This document shows, piece after piece, positions 46,551 through 56,015 of a stretch of 64,000 nt of DNA (its first letter is position 1; the number at the start of each line of letters is the position of its first letter). Source of the DNA: Hyphomicrobium facile (GTDB lineage Bacteria > Pseudomonadota > Alphaproteobacteria > Rhizobiales > Hyphomicrobiaceae). Where the stretch lies: assembly GCF_900116175.1 (NCBI RefSeq), contig NZ_FPCH01000002.1, positions 620,001-684,000 on the forward strand. The letters run 5' to 3'. The notes under the pieces are model-generated. The model was not told the origin of the DNA, searched no databases, and was given only the letters and a program-made list of their open reading frames with translations. The position numbers and the translations under genes were made by a program.

Positions 46551-46584
46551 AATGAAAAAGAGCGGCGCTTTTGACGCCGCTCTT
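46551..46584 (-). terminator. Intrinsic terminator downstream of bamA
   Basis: AAGAGCGGCG (46558-46567) and CGCCGCTCTT (46575-46584) form a perfect 10-bp stem with a 7-base loop. On the minus strand it is followed by TTTTCATT. It lies 36 bases after the bamA stop, so lpxD probably needs its own promoter or relies on read-through. Confidence 0.72.
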
Positions 46585-46619
46585 CAAAACTCAAGTCGCT
46601 CGGCCGTTAGGCTCAGACG

Positions 46620-49007
46620 TTAGAACTTCGTCTGGGCGCCGAAGCGGAAGAACTGCGTCTCGTCGTAAGCCTGCTTCGTCAGGACCTTCGCGAAGTCCAT
46701 GCGCAACGGGCCGACAGGCGAGTTCCACATCAAGCTGCCGCCAACCGACGAACGGACGGAGTCGCTGTCTCCAAGGATGTTGGGATCAGTGCCGAGGGCC
46801 TTCTTGGCACCGCCTGTCGCATCCCACAGCGAACCTGCGTCAGCGAAGACCGCGGCGCTGATGCCGAGATCGTCAGGAACGTAGGGGATCGGGAAGCGGA
46901 CTTCGGCAGTCGCACCCCAGTACTTCTGGCCGCCAAGCGCGTCTTTGTTTTGTGAACTCAAGTCGCGCGGACCGTAGCCCGACCGGTCGAAGCCGCGGAT
47001 CGTCTCGCCGCCTTTGAAGTAAGCGTCGAGCAGTCGAACATCCTCGCCACCCCAACCCTGAACCACGCCGCCTATCGCGCGGCCGACGAAGGTGATCTTT
47101 TCGGTGATCGGGTAGTAGAAGCGACCTTCCGCATTGACGCGCCAGTACTGAGCGTCGCCACCGAGGCCAGCGAAGTCGTTGGCGACCTCGATATAATAGC
47201 CGCGCGTCGGGTTCGCTCCATTGTTGCGCTTGTCGTAGCTGATCGTGGTGCCGACCAGCGACGTCCAGTAACCACTGTCGCGGCAGTTAGGAGGGCTATT
47301 AGGTGTGAGATCGGCGGCACCGCAAGCTTCCTTGATCGCAAGTGAGGCATTGTTCTGCACGTCGAAGATTTCGTCACGCGAGATCGAGTACGCCGTCTGC
47401 ATCCAGAGGTTTTCGGCGATCGGGAAGCCGAGACGAACCTGACCGCCCATCTTCTTCTGCTGGAAGCCGGACTGCTGGGTGTAGTCGAGCTGTTTATAGA
47501 AGAGGTCGAAGCCTGCCGACAGGTTGCGGTCGAGGAAGCGCGGCTCGGTGAACGAGAAGTCCGCCTGCATACGCTCGAAGGAGCCTGCGAGTTTCAGTCG
47601 AACGAACTGGCCGTTGCCGAACAGGTTGCGCTCGGTGATCGACACGTCGCCGATCACGCCTTCACTCGTGGAGTAACCGGCGCCGAACGAGAGTTCGCCT
47701 GTCGACTGCTCTTCGACAACCACATCGAGAACGACGCGATCGGGTGCCGATCCGGGACGCCGCTTGACGTCGACGTTCTTGAACAAGCCGAGCGACTGCA
47801 ATCGCTTCTTCGCGCGGTCGACCATGAGGCTGTTGAAGGCGTCGCCTTCAGCCAAACGGAATTCGCGACGGATGACGAAGTCTTTGGTGCGCGAGTTGCC
47901 GATGACGTTGATGCGCTCGATGTAAACTCGCGGACCTTCGTCGACAACGTAGGTGATCGCGATCGTGCGGCTCGCGGCATCCGGGATCGGGCGAGGACGA
48001 ACACGCGCAAAGGCATAGCCCTTGTCCGCGATGTTGAGCGTCAACCTCTCGGACGTCTTGTCGATCTGCGAGGCGTCGTAGACGGCGCCGGCTTGCGTCA
48101 GCAGGTCACCCGTAAGCGAGCTGCCGTCGATGTCGGGCAAAGAGCTTTCGACGTTGATCGCGCCGAAGGTATATGGCTGGCCTTCGTCGATCGCGAACGT
48201 GATCAGGAAGCCCGAACCATCTGGATCGATCTCAGCATTAGCGGCCGTGACGGTCGCGTCGGGATAGCCGTTCTTGAGATAGTACTGACGGACGAGCTCG
48301 CGATCGAGATTCATGCGGTCAGGATCGTAGACCGAAGTGCCCTTCAGGAAGTCGAACCAGCCGACCTGCGTCGTCGAGATGATGTCGCGCAGCTGGCTAT
48401 CGGAGAACGCGTGGTTGCCCACGAAGTTGATGCCCTTGACCTTGGTCGCGTTGCCTTCGTCGATTTCGAAGACGAGGTTCACGCGGTCTTGCTCGAGCTG
48501 AATGATTTTCGGCTCGACGCTGGCAGCGAAGCGGCCCTGCCTGCGGTAGACGTCCAGAATACGCTGCACGTCGCCCTGCGCCTTGGCGCGGGTGAAGACG
48601 GAGCGCGGCTTCAGCTGGACTTCACCAGTCAAGGTCGCGGTGTCGACCTCGCTGTTGCCTTCGAAGGCAACCTGATTGATGACCGGATTTTCTTTGACCG
48701 TGATAACGACGGTCGAGCCCTTGTAGTCCATCGAGACGTCGGCGAAGAGGCCGGTCCCGAACAGGGCTTTGATCGACGCGTCGATCTTCGAGGCGTTGTA
48801 TGCGTCGCCTGCACTGAATTGCAGGTACGAGCGCACCGTTTCAGGCTCGACGCGCCGATTCCCGACGACCTCGATGTTCTTGATCACGCTTTGGGCGGAC
48901 GCAGCACCTGAAATCCAGGCGGCGTCACCCATGGCGACCACCGGCGAGAGGACTAGAAGCGCCAAAACAAGGCGCAGTCCCGCCAAGATGATCTTAAATT
49001 TCTGCAT
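46620..49007 (-). CDS. bamA: Outer-membrane protein assembly factor BamA
   Basis: Central Omp85 insertase of the outer membrane. 795 residues. Signal peptide 1-40 (ends ASAQS). Five POTRA domains occupy about 41-375 (IKNIEVVGNRRVEPETVRSYL begins the first). The 16-strand barrel follows, with the lid-loop VRGF-type motif (TIRGFDRSGYGPRD near 650). The last residues QFFRFGAQTKF give the C-terminal aromatic beta-signal. Downstream of rseP in the usual order. Confidence 0.96.
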   Translation of the reverse strand: MQKFKIILAGLRLVLALLVLSPVVAMGDAAWISGAASAQSVIKNIEVVGNRRVEPETVRSYLQFSAGDAYNASKIDASIKALFGTGLFADVSMDYKGSTVVITVKENPVINQVAFEGNSEVDTATLTGEVQLKPRSVFTRAKAQGDVQRILDVYRRQGRFAASVEPKIIQLEQDRVNLVFEIDEGNATKVKGINFVGNHAFSDSQLRDIISTTQVGWFDFLKGTSVYDPDRMNLDRELVRQYYLKNGYPDATVTAANAEIDPDGSGFLITFAIDEGQPYTFGAINVESSLPDIDGSSLTGDLLTQAGAVYDASQIDKTSERLTLNIADKGYAFARVRPRPIPDAASRTIAITYVVDEGPRVYIERINVIGNSRTKDFVIRREFRLAEGDAFNSLMVDRAKKRLQSLGLFKNVDVKRRPGSAPDRVVLDVVVEEQSTGELSFGAGYSTSEGVIGDVSITERNLFGNGQFVRLKLAGSFERMQADFSFTEPRFLDRNLSAGFDLFYKQLDYTQQSGFQQKKMGGQVRLGFPIAENLWMQTAYSISRDEIFDVQNNASLAIKEACGAADLTPNSPPNCRDSGYWTSLVGTTISYDKRNNGANPTRGYYIEVANDFAGLGGDAQYWRVNAEGRFYYPITEKITFVGRAIGGVVQGWGGEDVRLLDAYFKGGETIRGFDRSGYGPRDLSSQNKDALGGQKYWGATAEVRFPIPYVPDDLGISAAVFADAGSLWDATGGAKKALGTDPNILGDSDSVRSSVGGSLMWNSPVGPLRMDFAKVLTKQAYDETQFFRFGAQTKF

Positions 49008-49291
49008 ACGCGGAATAGCCCCCGTGTGCCGCCGACCCCCAATTTCACATGCGCGCTGTCGGCGGCAGCGTCACACTCATGCGTAGTGTTGTTTTTCGAG
49101 TTTTTCTTGTTCTTGTCGTTCGTTTCTTATGGTCGTTAAGGCTCTTAGGTCCCACCGCAGCCCATCAAAGACTTCAACTCGGCCCCCCGATTCGAAGACT
49201 TAACATGCTGCGCACCATACCGCTTTTAACGATTCAGAAAGCCTCCGGAAAGTGGTAAGTTTACGTCACTCTACAGGGAATCTGCAGGCGT

Positions 49292-50434
49292 TCAACCGGT
49301 GCCGACCAAACGTCGCCAAACGTTCAAAATGTCGTTGAAATTGACGAAAACCATCAACATCATCAGCAGCGCCAAACCGACCTGGAAACCCATCTGCTGA
49401 AGGCGCTCGCTGGCGGGCTTTCTGCGGATCGCTTCGAAGGCGTAGAACATAAGGTGACCACCGTCGAGAACGGGAACCGGCAGCAGGTTCAGAAAACCAA
49501 TGTTTGCCGAGATGAAGGCGATCCATCGCAGCATCGGCTCAATGCCAAGCTCGGCGACCTTGGCAGTCACCTCGGCCATCATGATCGGACCGCCCATTTG
49601 CTCGGCCGACTGGCGCCGCGTGACGATGTCCCGCAGCCCGGCGAGCGTCTGCGTTAAATTGCCATAGGTTTCGGAAACGCCGAGCGCTACCGCTTCCGGC
49701 AGGCTGACCTGGACCGTCTTGACCTTGTCCGGGGAAATCGCGCGCTGAATGCCGATAAGGCCACGCCTAAACGTCCGGCCCATCGCATCTTTTTGCTCGT
49801 CCACGTTTGGCGTCGCATTGAGCGTAATCGTGTCGCTGCCGCGTTGCACCGTAAACTTCAGCTCTTCGCCGGCGCTGGAGCCCACGATGCGCTGGAGGTC
49901 GTCGAACTTGTCGATTTTGGTGCCGTCGATCGCGAGGATCGTGTCGCCCGACTTGAAGCCTGCCCGCTCGGCCGGAGAATTGGCGACGACGGCATCAACG
50001 AGCGGAGGCAAAATGCGGATGCCGACCGTGGCGTTGATTGCCGAATAGAGCACAATGGCCAAGAGGAAGTTGGCGATCGGTCCGGCCGCGACGACAGCGG
50101 CACGTGCACCGACGGATTTCGAGTGAAAAGCCCCTGCCCGCTCGGCCGGTTTCAGTTGCTTCTCGCCGCCGAAAGACGACGCGTTTTCGTCGTCGATGAA
50201 CTTGACGTAGCCGCCGAGGGGAATCCACGCGAAGCGCCAGCGCGTTCCGTGCTTGTCGAAAAACCCAAAGATTTCAGGCCCGAAACCGATCGAGAAGGTT
50301 TTGACAGTGACGCCGCACCAGCGCGCCACCAGAAAATGCCCAAGCTCGTGGATGAAAACGACGAGCGTCAGCACCAGGAGGAACATGATCCCGTATTGCC
50401 AAATCCCACCGGCGAGCGACGACAAAAATTCCAT
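49292..50434 (-). CDS. rseP: Site-2 protease RseP (intramembrane metalloprotease)
   Basis: Intramembrane zinc protease that cleaves anti-sigma factors and remnant signal peptides. 380 residues from ATG 50434, with AAGGGA seven bases upstream. HExxH motif (FIHELGHFLVARWCGV) near 28-43 in the first membrane segment. Also present are a GGYVKF segment, one PDZ domain (about 125-205; the E. coli enzyme has two), and the second metal motif NLLPVPVLDGGHL near 325. Sits between dxr and bamA as in most Proteobacteria. Confidence 0.95.
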   Translation of the reverse strand: MEFLSSLAGGIWQYGIMFLLVLTLVVFIHELGHFLVARWCGVTVKTFSIGFGPEIFGFFDKHGTRWRFAWIPLGGYVKFIDDENASSFGGEKQLKPAERAGAFHSKSVGARAAVVAAGPIANFLLAIVLYSAINATVGIRILPPLVDAVVANSPAERAGFKSGDTILAIDGTKIDKFDDLQRIVGSSAGEELKFTVQRGSDTITLNATPNVDEQKDAMGRTFRRGLIGIQRAISPDKVKTVQVSLPEAVALGVSETYGNLTQTLAGLRDIVTRRQSAEQMGGPIMMAEVTAKVAELGIEPMLRWIAFISANIGFLNLLPVPVLDGGHLMFYAFEAIRRKPASERLQQMGFQVGLALLMMLMVFVNFNDILNVWRRLVGTG

Positions 50435-50495
50435 TTGAAAATCCCTTGAGTGCTGGTTCGAACAGCGGAAAACCCGACCCTAAGCGCGAGCCGTC

Positions 50496-51656
50496 CTAAT
50501 AGCCACTGAGTTTGTCTTCCGAGAGATAGCGAGCGAGCTCATCCACGGCCAGTATATCGTCCAGTGTTTCTGCTGGGCAAATGGCACCCTGACGCTCTGC
50601 CGCATCGAGCGTGTCTTCGACCAGGGCGGCGATGTCCAAAAACTTGATCCGGCGGTCGAGGAAAGCCTTAACGGCGATCTCGTTTGCGGCATTCAGTACC
50701 GCGGGGGCCGTGTCGCCTCGCCGCATCGCTGCGCGGGCGACGCGAAGGGCCGGAAAACGGGTTTCATCGGGTGGCTCGAACGTCAACGTCGCGAGACGGG
50801 CGAGATCAAGCTTTTCGGTCGGCGCGATCATGCGGTCGGGCCATGCGAGTGCGACGGCGATGGGGGTGCGCATGTCTGGCGCGGCCAACTGGGCCAGCAC
50901 CGATCCGTCGACGTAGCTCACAAGGCAATGAACGATCGATTGGGGGTGTACGATGCAATCGAGCGCATCGACCGAGACGGGGAAGAGGTGAAATGCCTCG
51001 ATCAGCTCAAGGCCCTTGTTCATCAGGCTGGCGCTGTCGATGGTGATTTTCGCGCCCATCGACCAGTTGGGATGCTTCAAAGCCTGCTCGGGCGTTGCCG
51101 TCGCTATCTGTTCGTGGGTCCAGTTGCGAAAAGGGCCGCCCGACGCCGTCAGAACGATCTTCTCGATCGAATCCGGGTCGGCTCCCGCCAATGCCTGGAA
51201 GGCTGCAGAATGTTCGCTGTCGACGGGCAAAAGCTCAGCGCCGGAGCGCGCGACCGCGGAGGTGAAGACGTGGCCGGCGGAGACGAGACATTCCTTGTTA
51301 GCGAGTGCGACGCGGGAGCCCTGGGACGCGGCTGCAAATGTCGGCCGCAGCCCGGCCGCGCCGACGATTGCCGCCATTACGCAATCGGCTGGCTCCAGAG
51401 CCGCTTCCACGAGCGCCGAGGCGCCGCCCGCTGTCCGAATGCCGGTTCCCGCGAGTGCCTCCCTGAGCTCGCCCAAGCGGCTTTCGTCGCCGATGACAGC
51501 GAGCTTGGCTTTGTGAAGGCGCGCGAGGTCCGCCAGTTCCTGGGCGTTCGATTGCGCGGTCAGAGCGACGATCTCGAAGCGCTCCGGCGTGCGGCCGACG
51601 AGATCGAGCGTGCTCTTCCCGACGGACCCTGTGGCGCCGAGAACGGTTAGCCGCAT
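50496..51656 (-). CDS. dxr: 1-deoxy-D-xylulose-5-phosphate reductoisomerase
   Basis: Second, committing step of the MEP isoprenoid pathway: converts DXP to MEP with NADPH. 386 residues from ATG 51656, aligned with the family start (MRLTVLGATGSVGKSTLDLV, the NADPH motif); AGGGG is only a few bases upstream. ATG 51740 would add 28 residues. Metal and substrate motifs include PVDSEHSAAFQ near 155, TASGGPF near 180, HPNWSMGAKITIDSASLMNKGLE near 205 and the NAANE motif near 350. In the uppS-cdsA-dxr-rseP cluster. Confidence 0.95.
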   Translation of the reverse strand: MRLTVLGATGSVGKSTLDLVGRTPERFEIVALTAQSNAQELADLARLHKAKLAVIGDESRLGELREALAGTGIRTAGGASALVEAALEPADCVMAAIVGAAGLRPTFAAASQGSRVALANKECLVSAGHVFTSAVARSGAELLPVDSEHSAAFQALAGADPDSIEKIVLTASGGPFRNWTHEQIATATPEQALKHPNWSMGAKITIDSASLMNKGLELIEAFHLFPVSVDALDCIVHPQSIVHCLVSYVDGSVLAQLAAPDMRTPIAVALAWPDRMIAPTEKLDLARLATLTFEPPDETRFPALRVARAAMRRGDTAPAVLNAANEIAVKAFLDRRIKFLDIAALVEDTLDAAERQGAICPAETLDDILAVDELARYLSEDKLSGY

Positions 51657-51744
51657 AACCCCTGACGCGGCGGCCGAACCAAGTCGAGCCGCTGACGCTT
51701 TCTCAGGCAACCGGTAGGGAACGCTCGTTGTCACTGCCATTCGC

Positions 51745-52617
51745 TTATGACCCGTAAAGAAGAGCGCGCGCCGGCGCATAGGCATCAATCGCAAGGCCGA
51801 TCAGGGCCGCCAGGACGCTCGCGGTCACGATGCCGTCCATGCGATCCATGAACCCGCCGTGGCCAGGTATCAAGCCGCCGGAGTCCTTCAATCCGAAGTG
51901 CCGCTTCAAGGCCGATTCCGCCAAATCACCGCACTGGGCCACCAATCCTGTGGCAAGACCGAGGCCCGCGAGCCAAAGCGGCGTGCCGGAACCGGTGAAA
52001 AACGAAAAAAGCAGGCCAGCAAAGCCAGCGGCGGTGATGCCGCCCAGAAGGCCCGACCAGGTCTTGTTCGGAGAAATCTCCGGCCAGAGCTTCGGTCCGC
52101 CGATCGTCCGCCCCGAGACGTAGGCTGCGATATCCGTCACCGCGACGGCGATCAAAACGAATAGCGTTGCGAGAAATCCCAAAGGTTCGTCCGATCTCAG
52201 CCAGACGAGCGCAACGACCGGCAGCGCTGTGTACATCACGCCGGCGCCAGAGAGCCGCGCCCGGCCGGATCCTATCGCCAGGGCCGCGACGACGGCGGCG
52301 CCTACGACTGCCGTCAGGACGCTCAGGCCGGCCATATCGTTGGTCACAAGGACAGCCGCGATGAAAACCGCGATGATGTGGACGACGAGGGCGCGGTCCG
52401 GCATTTCGCCTCGAACGATGCGGCCCCACTCCCAGCTCATCGCCGCCGCGATCAGAAACGTCAGCACAGCGAAGGCGGCGGGACTCCAGTAGAGCATGGC
52501 GAACGCGACGACGCCGATGGCGACGCCCGACGCGATGCGCAGCCTCAACTCGTACGGGATGAAATCGAGCGCGCCTCCGAGAAACGGCCGTTGATTGTCG
52601 GGATTATCGGCCGGCAT
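51745..52617 (-). CDS. cdsA: Phosphatidate cytidylyltransferase
   Basis: Makes CDP-diacylglycerol for phospholipid synthesis at the inner membrane. 290 residues from ATG 52617; the 52770 start overlaps uppS with no homology. About eight membrane helices. The signature SALKRHFGLKDSGGLIPGHGGFMDRMDG near 235-262 includes the metal-binding Asp residues. Starts 12 bases after uppS. Confidence 0.95.
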   Translation of the reverse strand: MPADNPDNQRPFLGGALDFIPYELRLRIASGVAIGVVAFAMLYWSPAAFAVLTFLIAAAMSWEWGRIVRGEMPDRALVVHIIAVFIAAVLVTNDMAGLSVLTAVVGAAVVAALAIGSGRARLSGAGVMYTALPVVALVWLRSDEPLGFLATLFVLIAVAVTDIAAYVSGRTIGGPKLWPEISPNKTWSGLLGGITAAGFAGLLFSFFTGSGTPLWLAGLGLATGLVAQCGDLAESALKRHFGLKDSGGLIPGHGGFMDRMDGIVTASVLAALIGLAIDAYAPARALLYGS

Positions 52618-52628
52618 TTTCCAAACCC

Positions 52629-53387
52629 TCAAGCTGTCGAGCGTTTGGACAAGCCGCCGAAGCGACGTTCGCGCGAGCGAAATTCTGCGAGGGCGACTTC
52701 GAACGCCGCCTTGTCGAAATCCGGCCAATAGCAGTCCAAAAACACAAATTCTGAATACGCCGTCTGCCACAGCAGGAAGTTGGAGAGGCGCATTTCGCCC
52801 GACGTCCGGATCAACAGGTCGGGATCGGGAATGCCGGACGTATCGAGCGCATTGGCGATCCGCTCGACGGTGATGTCGGAGGGATCGAGTTTGCCCGCCG
52901 CTACTTGCTCGGCGAGCTTTCGCGCCGCTCCCGCGATCTCGGTGCGCGAGCCGTAATTGAAGGCGATGACGAGTGTCAGAACATCGTTGCCGCGGGTCAG
53001 CTCGACGGCTTCATCGATCAACGTCGTCAGTTCGCTGTCGACGTGCTGGCGCTGGCCGATGACGCGAATGCAGACGCCCGCCTCATGCAGTTCGGCAAGA
53101 TCGCGGCGGATGAAGCGCTTCATCAGCCCCATGAGATCGTCGACCTCTTCGACCGGCCGGTTCCAGTTCTCGGAAGAGAAGCTGAAGATCGTCAGGTAAG
53201 TGATTTTGAGTTCGATCGCTGCACGGACGGCGCGGCGAACGGCCTCGACGCCTTGGCGATGGCCCAACGCTCTCGGCAGCCCGCGCTCCCGCGCCCACCG
53301 CCCGTTTCCGTCCATGATGATCGCGACGTGACGCGGAGGGGCCAGTATGCCGGACCCATCGTCGGTAGGCTTCGCTGCTGGCGCCAC
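52629..53387 (-). CDS. uppS: Undecaprenyl diphosphate synthase
   Basis: Cis-prenyltransferase making the C55 carrier for peptidoglycan and polysaccharide. 252 residues from a GTG at 53387. Signature [20 protein letters not shown] near 20-39 holds the Mg-binding Asp; [13 protein letters not shown] near 77 and the conserved [23 protein letters not shown] segment near 200-222 complete the family. Lies 72 bases after frr. Confidence 0.96.
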   Translation of the reverse strand: MAPAAKPTDDGSGILAPPRHVAIIMDGNGRWARERGLPRALGHRQGVEAVRRAVRAAIELKITYLTIFSFSSENWNRPVEEVDDLMGLMKRFIRRDLAELHEAGVCIRVIGQRQHVDSELTTLIDEAVELTRGNDVLTLVIAFNYGSRTEIAGAARKLAEQVAAGKLDPSDITVERIANALDTSGIPDPDLLIRTSGEMRLSNFLLWQTAYSEFVFLDCYWPDFDKAAFEVALAEFRSRERRFGGLSKRSTA

Positions 53388-53459
53388 TGTCGAATGGCCT
53401 CTGGGATCAAAATCTCAAAATCATTTACACGACTTACTGCGCCCAAAAGGGGCGGCAGA

Positions 53460-54023
53460 TCAAACCTTCTGAATTTCGGCTTCTTTTGTGACGAGCGTAG
53501 CGTCGATCTCCTTGATGAGGCGATCTGTCAGCTCCTGGACCTTTTCGGAATTACCCCGATGGTCGTCCTGGCTCATTTTGCCGTCTTTCTCAAGTTTCTT
53601 CAGAAGGTCCATTGCCTCGCGCCGGACGTTGCGGATCGAGACCTTGCCCTGCTCGGCATACTTGTGCGCAAGCTTGACCAATTCCTGGCGGCGGTCGGCC
53701 GTCAGCGCCGGGATCGGAAGGCGGAGAATCTGGCCGTCAACAATCGGATTGAGACCGAGATTGGCTTCACGGATGCCCTTATCGACAGCCATGACGTTGC
53801 TGCGATCCCAGACCTGAACGCTAATCATTCGCGGCTCGGGCACCGAGACTGTCGCGACCTGATTGAGCGGCATCCGCGAGCCGTAGACCATCACCTGGAC
53901 AGGGTCGAGCAGGTTGGCGCTGGCGCGCCCAGTCCGAAGCCCTGAAAACTCGCGCTTCAACGCGTCGATCGAGGCGCGCATGCGCGTTTCGATTTCTTTA
54001 ATGTCGTGAACTGCCGATGCCAT
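53460..54023 (-). CDS. frr: Ribosome recycling factor
   Basis: Splits post-termination ribosomes with EF-G. 187 residues, standard length. ATG 54023 has GGAGGAATAGGAAA just upstream, one of the best ribosome sites in the window. Family motifs: FSGLRTGRASANLLDPVQV near 25-43, SVPEPRMISVQVWD near 65, and the C-terminal KLEKDGKMSQDD segment. Confidence 0.97.
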   Translation of the reverse strand: MASAVHDIKEIETRMRASIDALKREFSGLRTGRASANLLDPVQVMVYGSRMPLNQVATVSVPEPRMISVQVWDRSNVMAVDKGIREANLGLNPIVDGQILRLPIPALTADRRQELVKLAHKYAEQGKVSIRNVRREAMDLLKKLEKDGKMSQDDHRGNSEKVQELTDRLIKEIDATLVTKEAEIQKV

Positions 54024-54105
54024 TTTCCTATTCCTCCCAGCGCGCGAAACCTCAAACCACAGCTGCCGTCAACCAGGCGGCGCGAGGATGGGTTTTCAGC
54101 GGCGT

Positions 54106-54852
54106 TCAACCGGTTCCCTCGATAAGGGTCTGGCGAGCTTCTCCGCGCAGAGCTTTCAAGAGGTTTCCCGGTTCGTCGATTGAAACCACAATTAGCGGAA
54201 GTCCATTATCCCGGGCAAGGGCAATGGCCGCACCATCCATCACTTTGAGATCCTTGGCCAAAACCTCCGAATAAGTCAGCTGGTCGTAGCGGACTGCGTC
54301 CTTGTGCTTCTTCGGGTCGGCCGAATATACGCCGTCGACCTGAGTGGCCTTCAGAACCGCGTTACAGTTCATCTCGATGCCGCGCAGAACGGCCGCCGTA
54401 TCGGTCGTGAAAAAGGGGTTTCCGGTGCCTGCCGCAAATATGACGACGTTGCCTCGGCCGAGGTATGACAGGGCCTTCGGGCGAACATAGCTTTCGCAGA
54501 CCGTCGGCATCGGAATTGCCGAGAGGACGCGCGCCTGGACGCCCCGATGATCCAGCGAATTCTGGAGGGCCAGCGCGTTCATCACGGTGGCGAGCATGCC
54601 CATGTAATCGGCCGTCGCGCGGTCCATCCCCTTGGCCGCACCACTGAGGCCGCGGAAGATGTTGCCACCGCCCACGACGATCGCGATCTCGGCGCCTTCA
54701 GCGACGGCCGCCGCGATATCGTTCGACAAGCGGTCGGCGACGCCCATGTCGATGCCATAGGGCTGCGCGCCCATCAGAGCTTCGCCGGAAAGCTTCACCA
54801 GCAGCCGCTTGTATTTGAGACCCTGCGCTCCACGCATCGGCGTCACTCCCAT
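54106..54852 (-). CDS. pyrH: Uridylate kinase
   Basis: Phosphorylates UMP to UDP with ATP; hexameric amino-acid-kinase fold. 248 residues from ATG 54852, chosen for AAGGA nine bases upstream; the 54888 start abuts the tsf terminator. Motifs: [14 protein letters not shown] near 15, [13 protein letters not shown] near 55, [15 protein letters not shown] near 84 and the [16 protein letters not shown] segment near 140. Confidence 0.96.
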   Translation of the reverse strand: MGVTPMRGAQGLKYKRLLVKLSGEALMGAQPYGIDMGVADRLSNDIAAAVAEGAEIAIVVGGGNIFRGLSGAAKGMDRATADYMGMLATVMNALALQNSLDHRGVQARVLSAIPMPTVCESYVRPKALSYLGRGNVVIFAAGTGNPFFTTDTAAVLRGIEMNCNAVLKATQVDGVYSADPKKHKDAVRYDQLTYSEVLAKDLKVMDGAAIALARDNGLPLIVVSIDEPGNLLKALRGEARQTLIEGTG

Positions 54853-54888
54853 AGGCACTTTCCTTGGCACGACAATCTGAGATGGCAC

Positions 54889-54917
54889 AAAAAACGGCCG
54901 GTCGCGAGGACCGGCCG
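54889..54917 (-). terminator. Intrinsic terminator between tsf and pyrH
   Basis: CGGCCGGTC (54895-54903) and GACCGGCCG (54909-54917) form a 9-bp stem with loop GCGAG. On the minus strand it is followed by six T (54894-54889). It ends the rpsB-tsf transcript or attenuates read-through into pyrH, whose ATG is 37 bases further on. Confidence 0.82.
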
Positions 54918-54984
54918 GCTGATACCTAACGCTCTAGAGCGATTCCAGCTAGCGTCTAACCGGGCCATTCGGCCCGGCAAGAGC

Positions 54985-55908
54985 TTAGCCGCCGCTTGCG
55001 AGCTTGCGGACTTCCTCGCCGAAGTCCTCTTCCTTCTTGTCGATGCCTTCACCGAGCGCGAAGCGGACGAAGCCTGCGACCTTGATCGGAGCACCGGCCT
55101 TGCCCTCGGCTTCCTTGACGGCCTGTGCGACCGTCTTGGTGGTGTCGTGGATGTACTGCTGCTCGAGCAGGCAGTTTTCCTTAGCGAACGCCTTGATACC
55201 GCCGGAGATGATCTTCTCGAGAACGTCCGGCTTCTTGCCCTGGTTCTTGTCGGCGAGAATGGCTTTCTCGCGCTCGATCACGTCGGCCGGCACCTCGGAA
55301 ATGTCGAGTGCGACGGGGCTTGCGGCCGCGACGTGCATCGCGATCATGCGCGCCAATTCGAACAGCGTCGGCTCATCGCCGGCACTTTCGAGAGCGACGA
55401 GAACGCCGATCTTGCCGAGGCCATCGGCCACGCGGTTATGGACATAGTCGGCGACGACGCCTTCCTTGACGGCAACCGCTGCCGTCCGGCGAACGGTCAT
55501 GTTCTCGCCGATCGTCGCGACGGCTTCCTGGATCGTCGTTTCGACGCTGTTCTTGGTGCCGGGATAAGTTGCAGCCAAAAGCGCCTTGAGATCGCCCTTG
55601 GCGGCCGGAGCCAGCGCGGCGATCTCGCGGACGAGCGTCTGGAACTGCTCGTTACGCGCAACGAAGTCCGTCTCCGAGTTCACTTCGACAACGGCGCCCT
55701 CGCGGCCCTTCGCGACGATGCCGATGAGGCCATCGGCGGCGACGCGGCCGGACTTCTTCGCGGCCTTCGAGAGGCCCTTCTTACGCAGCCAATCGACGGC
55801 GGCTTCGATATCGCCGTTCGTCTCGGTCAGCGCCGTTTTGCAATCCATCATGCCGGCGCCGGTCATATCGCGCAGCTTCTTCACATCTGCAGCGGTGATC
55901 GTCGTCAT
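54985..55908 (-). CDS. tsf: Elongation factor Ts
   Basis: Nucleotide exchange factor for EF-Tu. 307 residues, normal length. N-terminal signature [24 protein letters not shown] near 3-26 and a GL...[14 protein letters not shown] core segment near 75-90. The C-terminal half is the dimerisation/coiled-coil domain. Second gene after rpsB. Confidence 0.97.
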   Translation of the reverse strand: MTTITAADVKKLRDMTGAGMMDCKTALTETNGDIEAAVDWLRKKGLSKAAKKSGRVAADGLIGIVAKGREGAVVEVNSETDFVARNEQFQTLVREIAALAPAAKGDLKALLAATYPGTKNSVETTIQEAVATIGENMTVRRTAAVAVKEGVVADYVHNRVADGLGKIGVLVALESAGDEPTLFELARMIAMHVAAASPVALDISEVPADVIEREKAILADKNQGKKPDVLEKIISGGIKAFAKENCLLEQQYIHDTTKTVAQAVKEAEGKAGAPIKVAGFVRFALGEGIDKKEEDFGEEVRKLASGG

Positions 55909-56015
55909 TCTCTCACCTATGAGGTTCGAGGCGCCACGATGGGCGCCTCATATCAGTTCATTCACAGTCACGCTTCAGCAGCACGACAGTTCGATGTCGG
56001 ACACCAACGCCGGAA

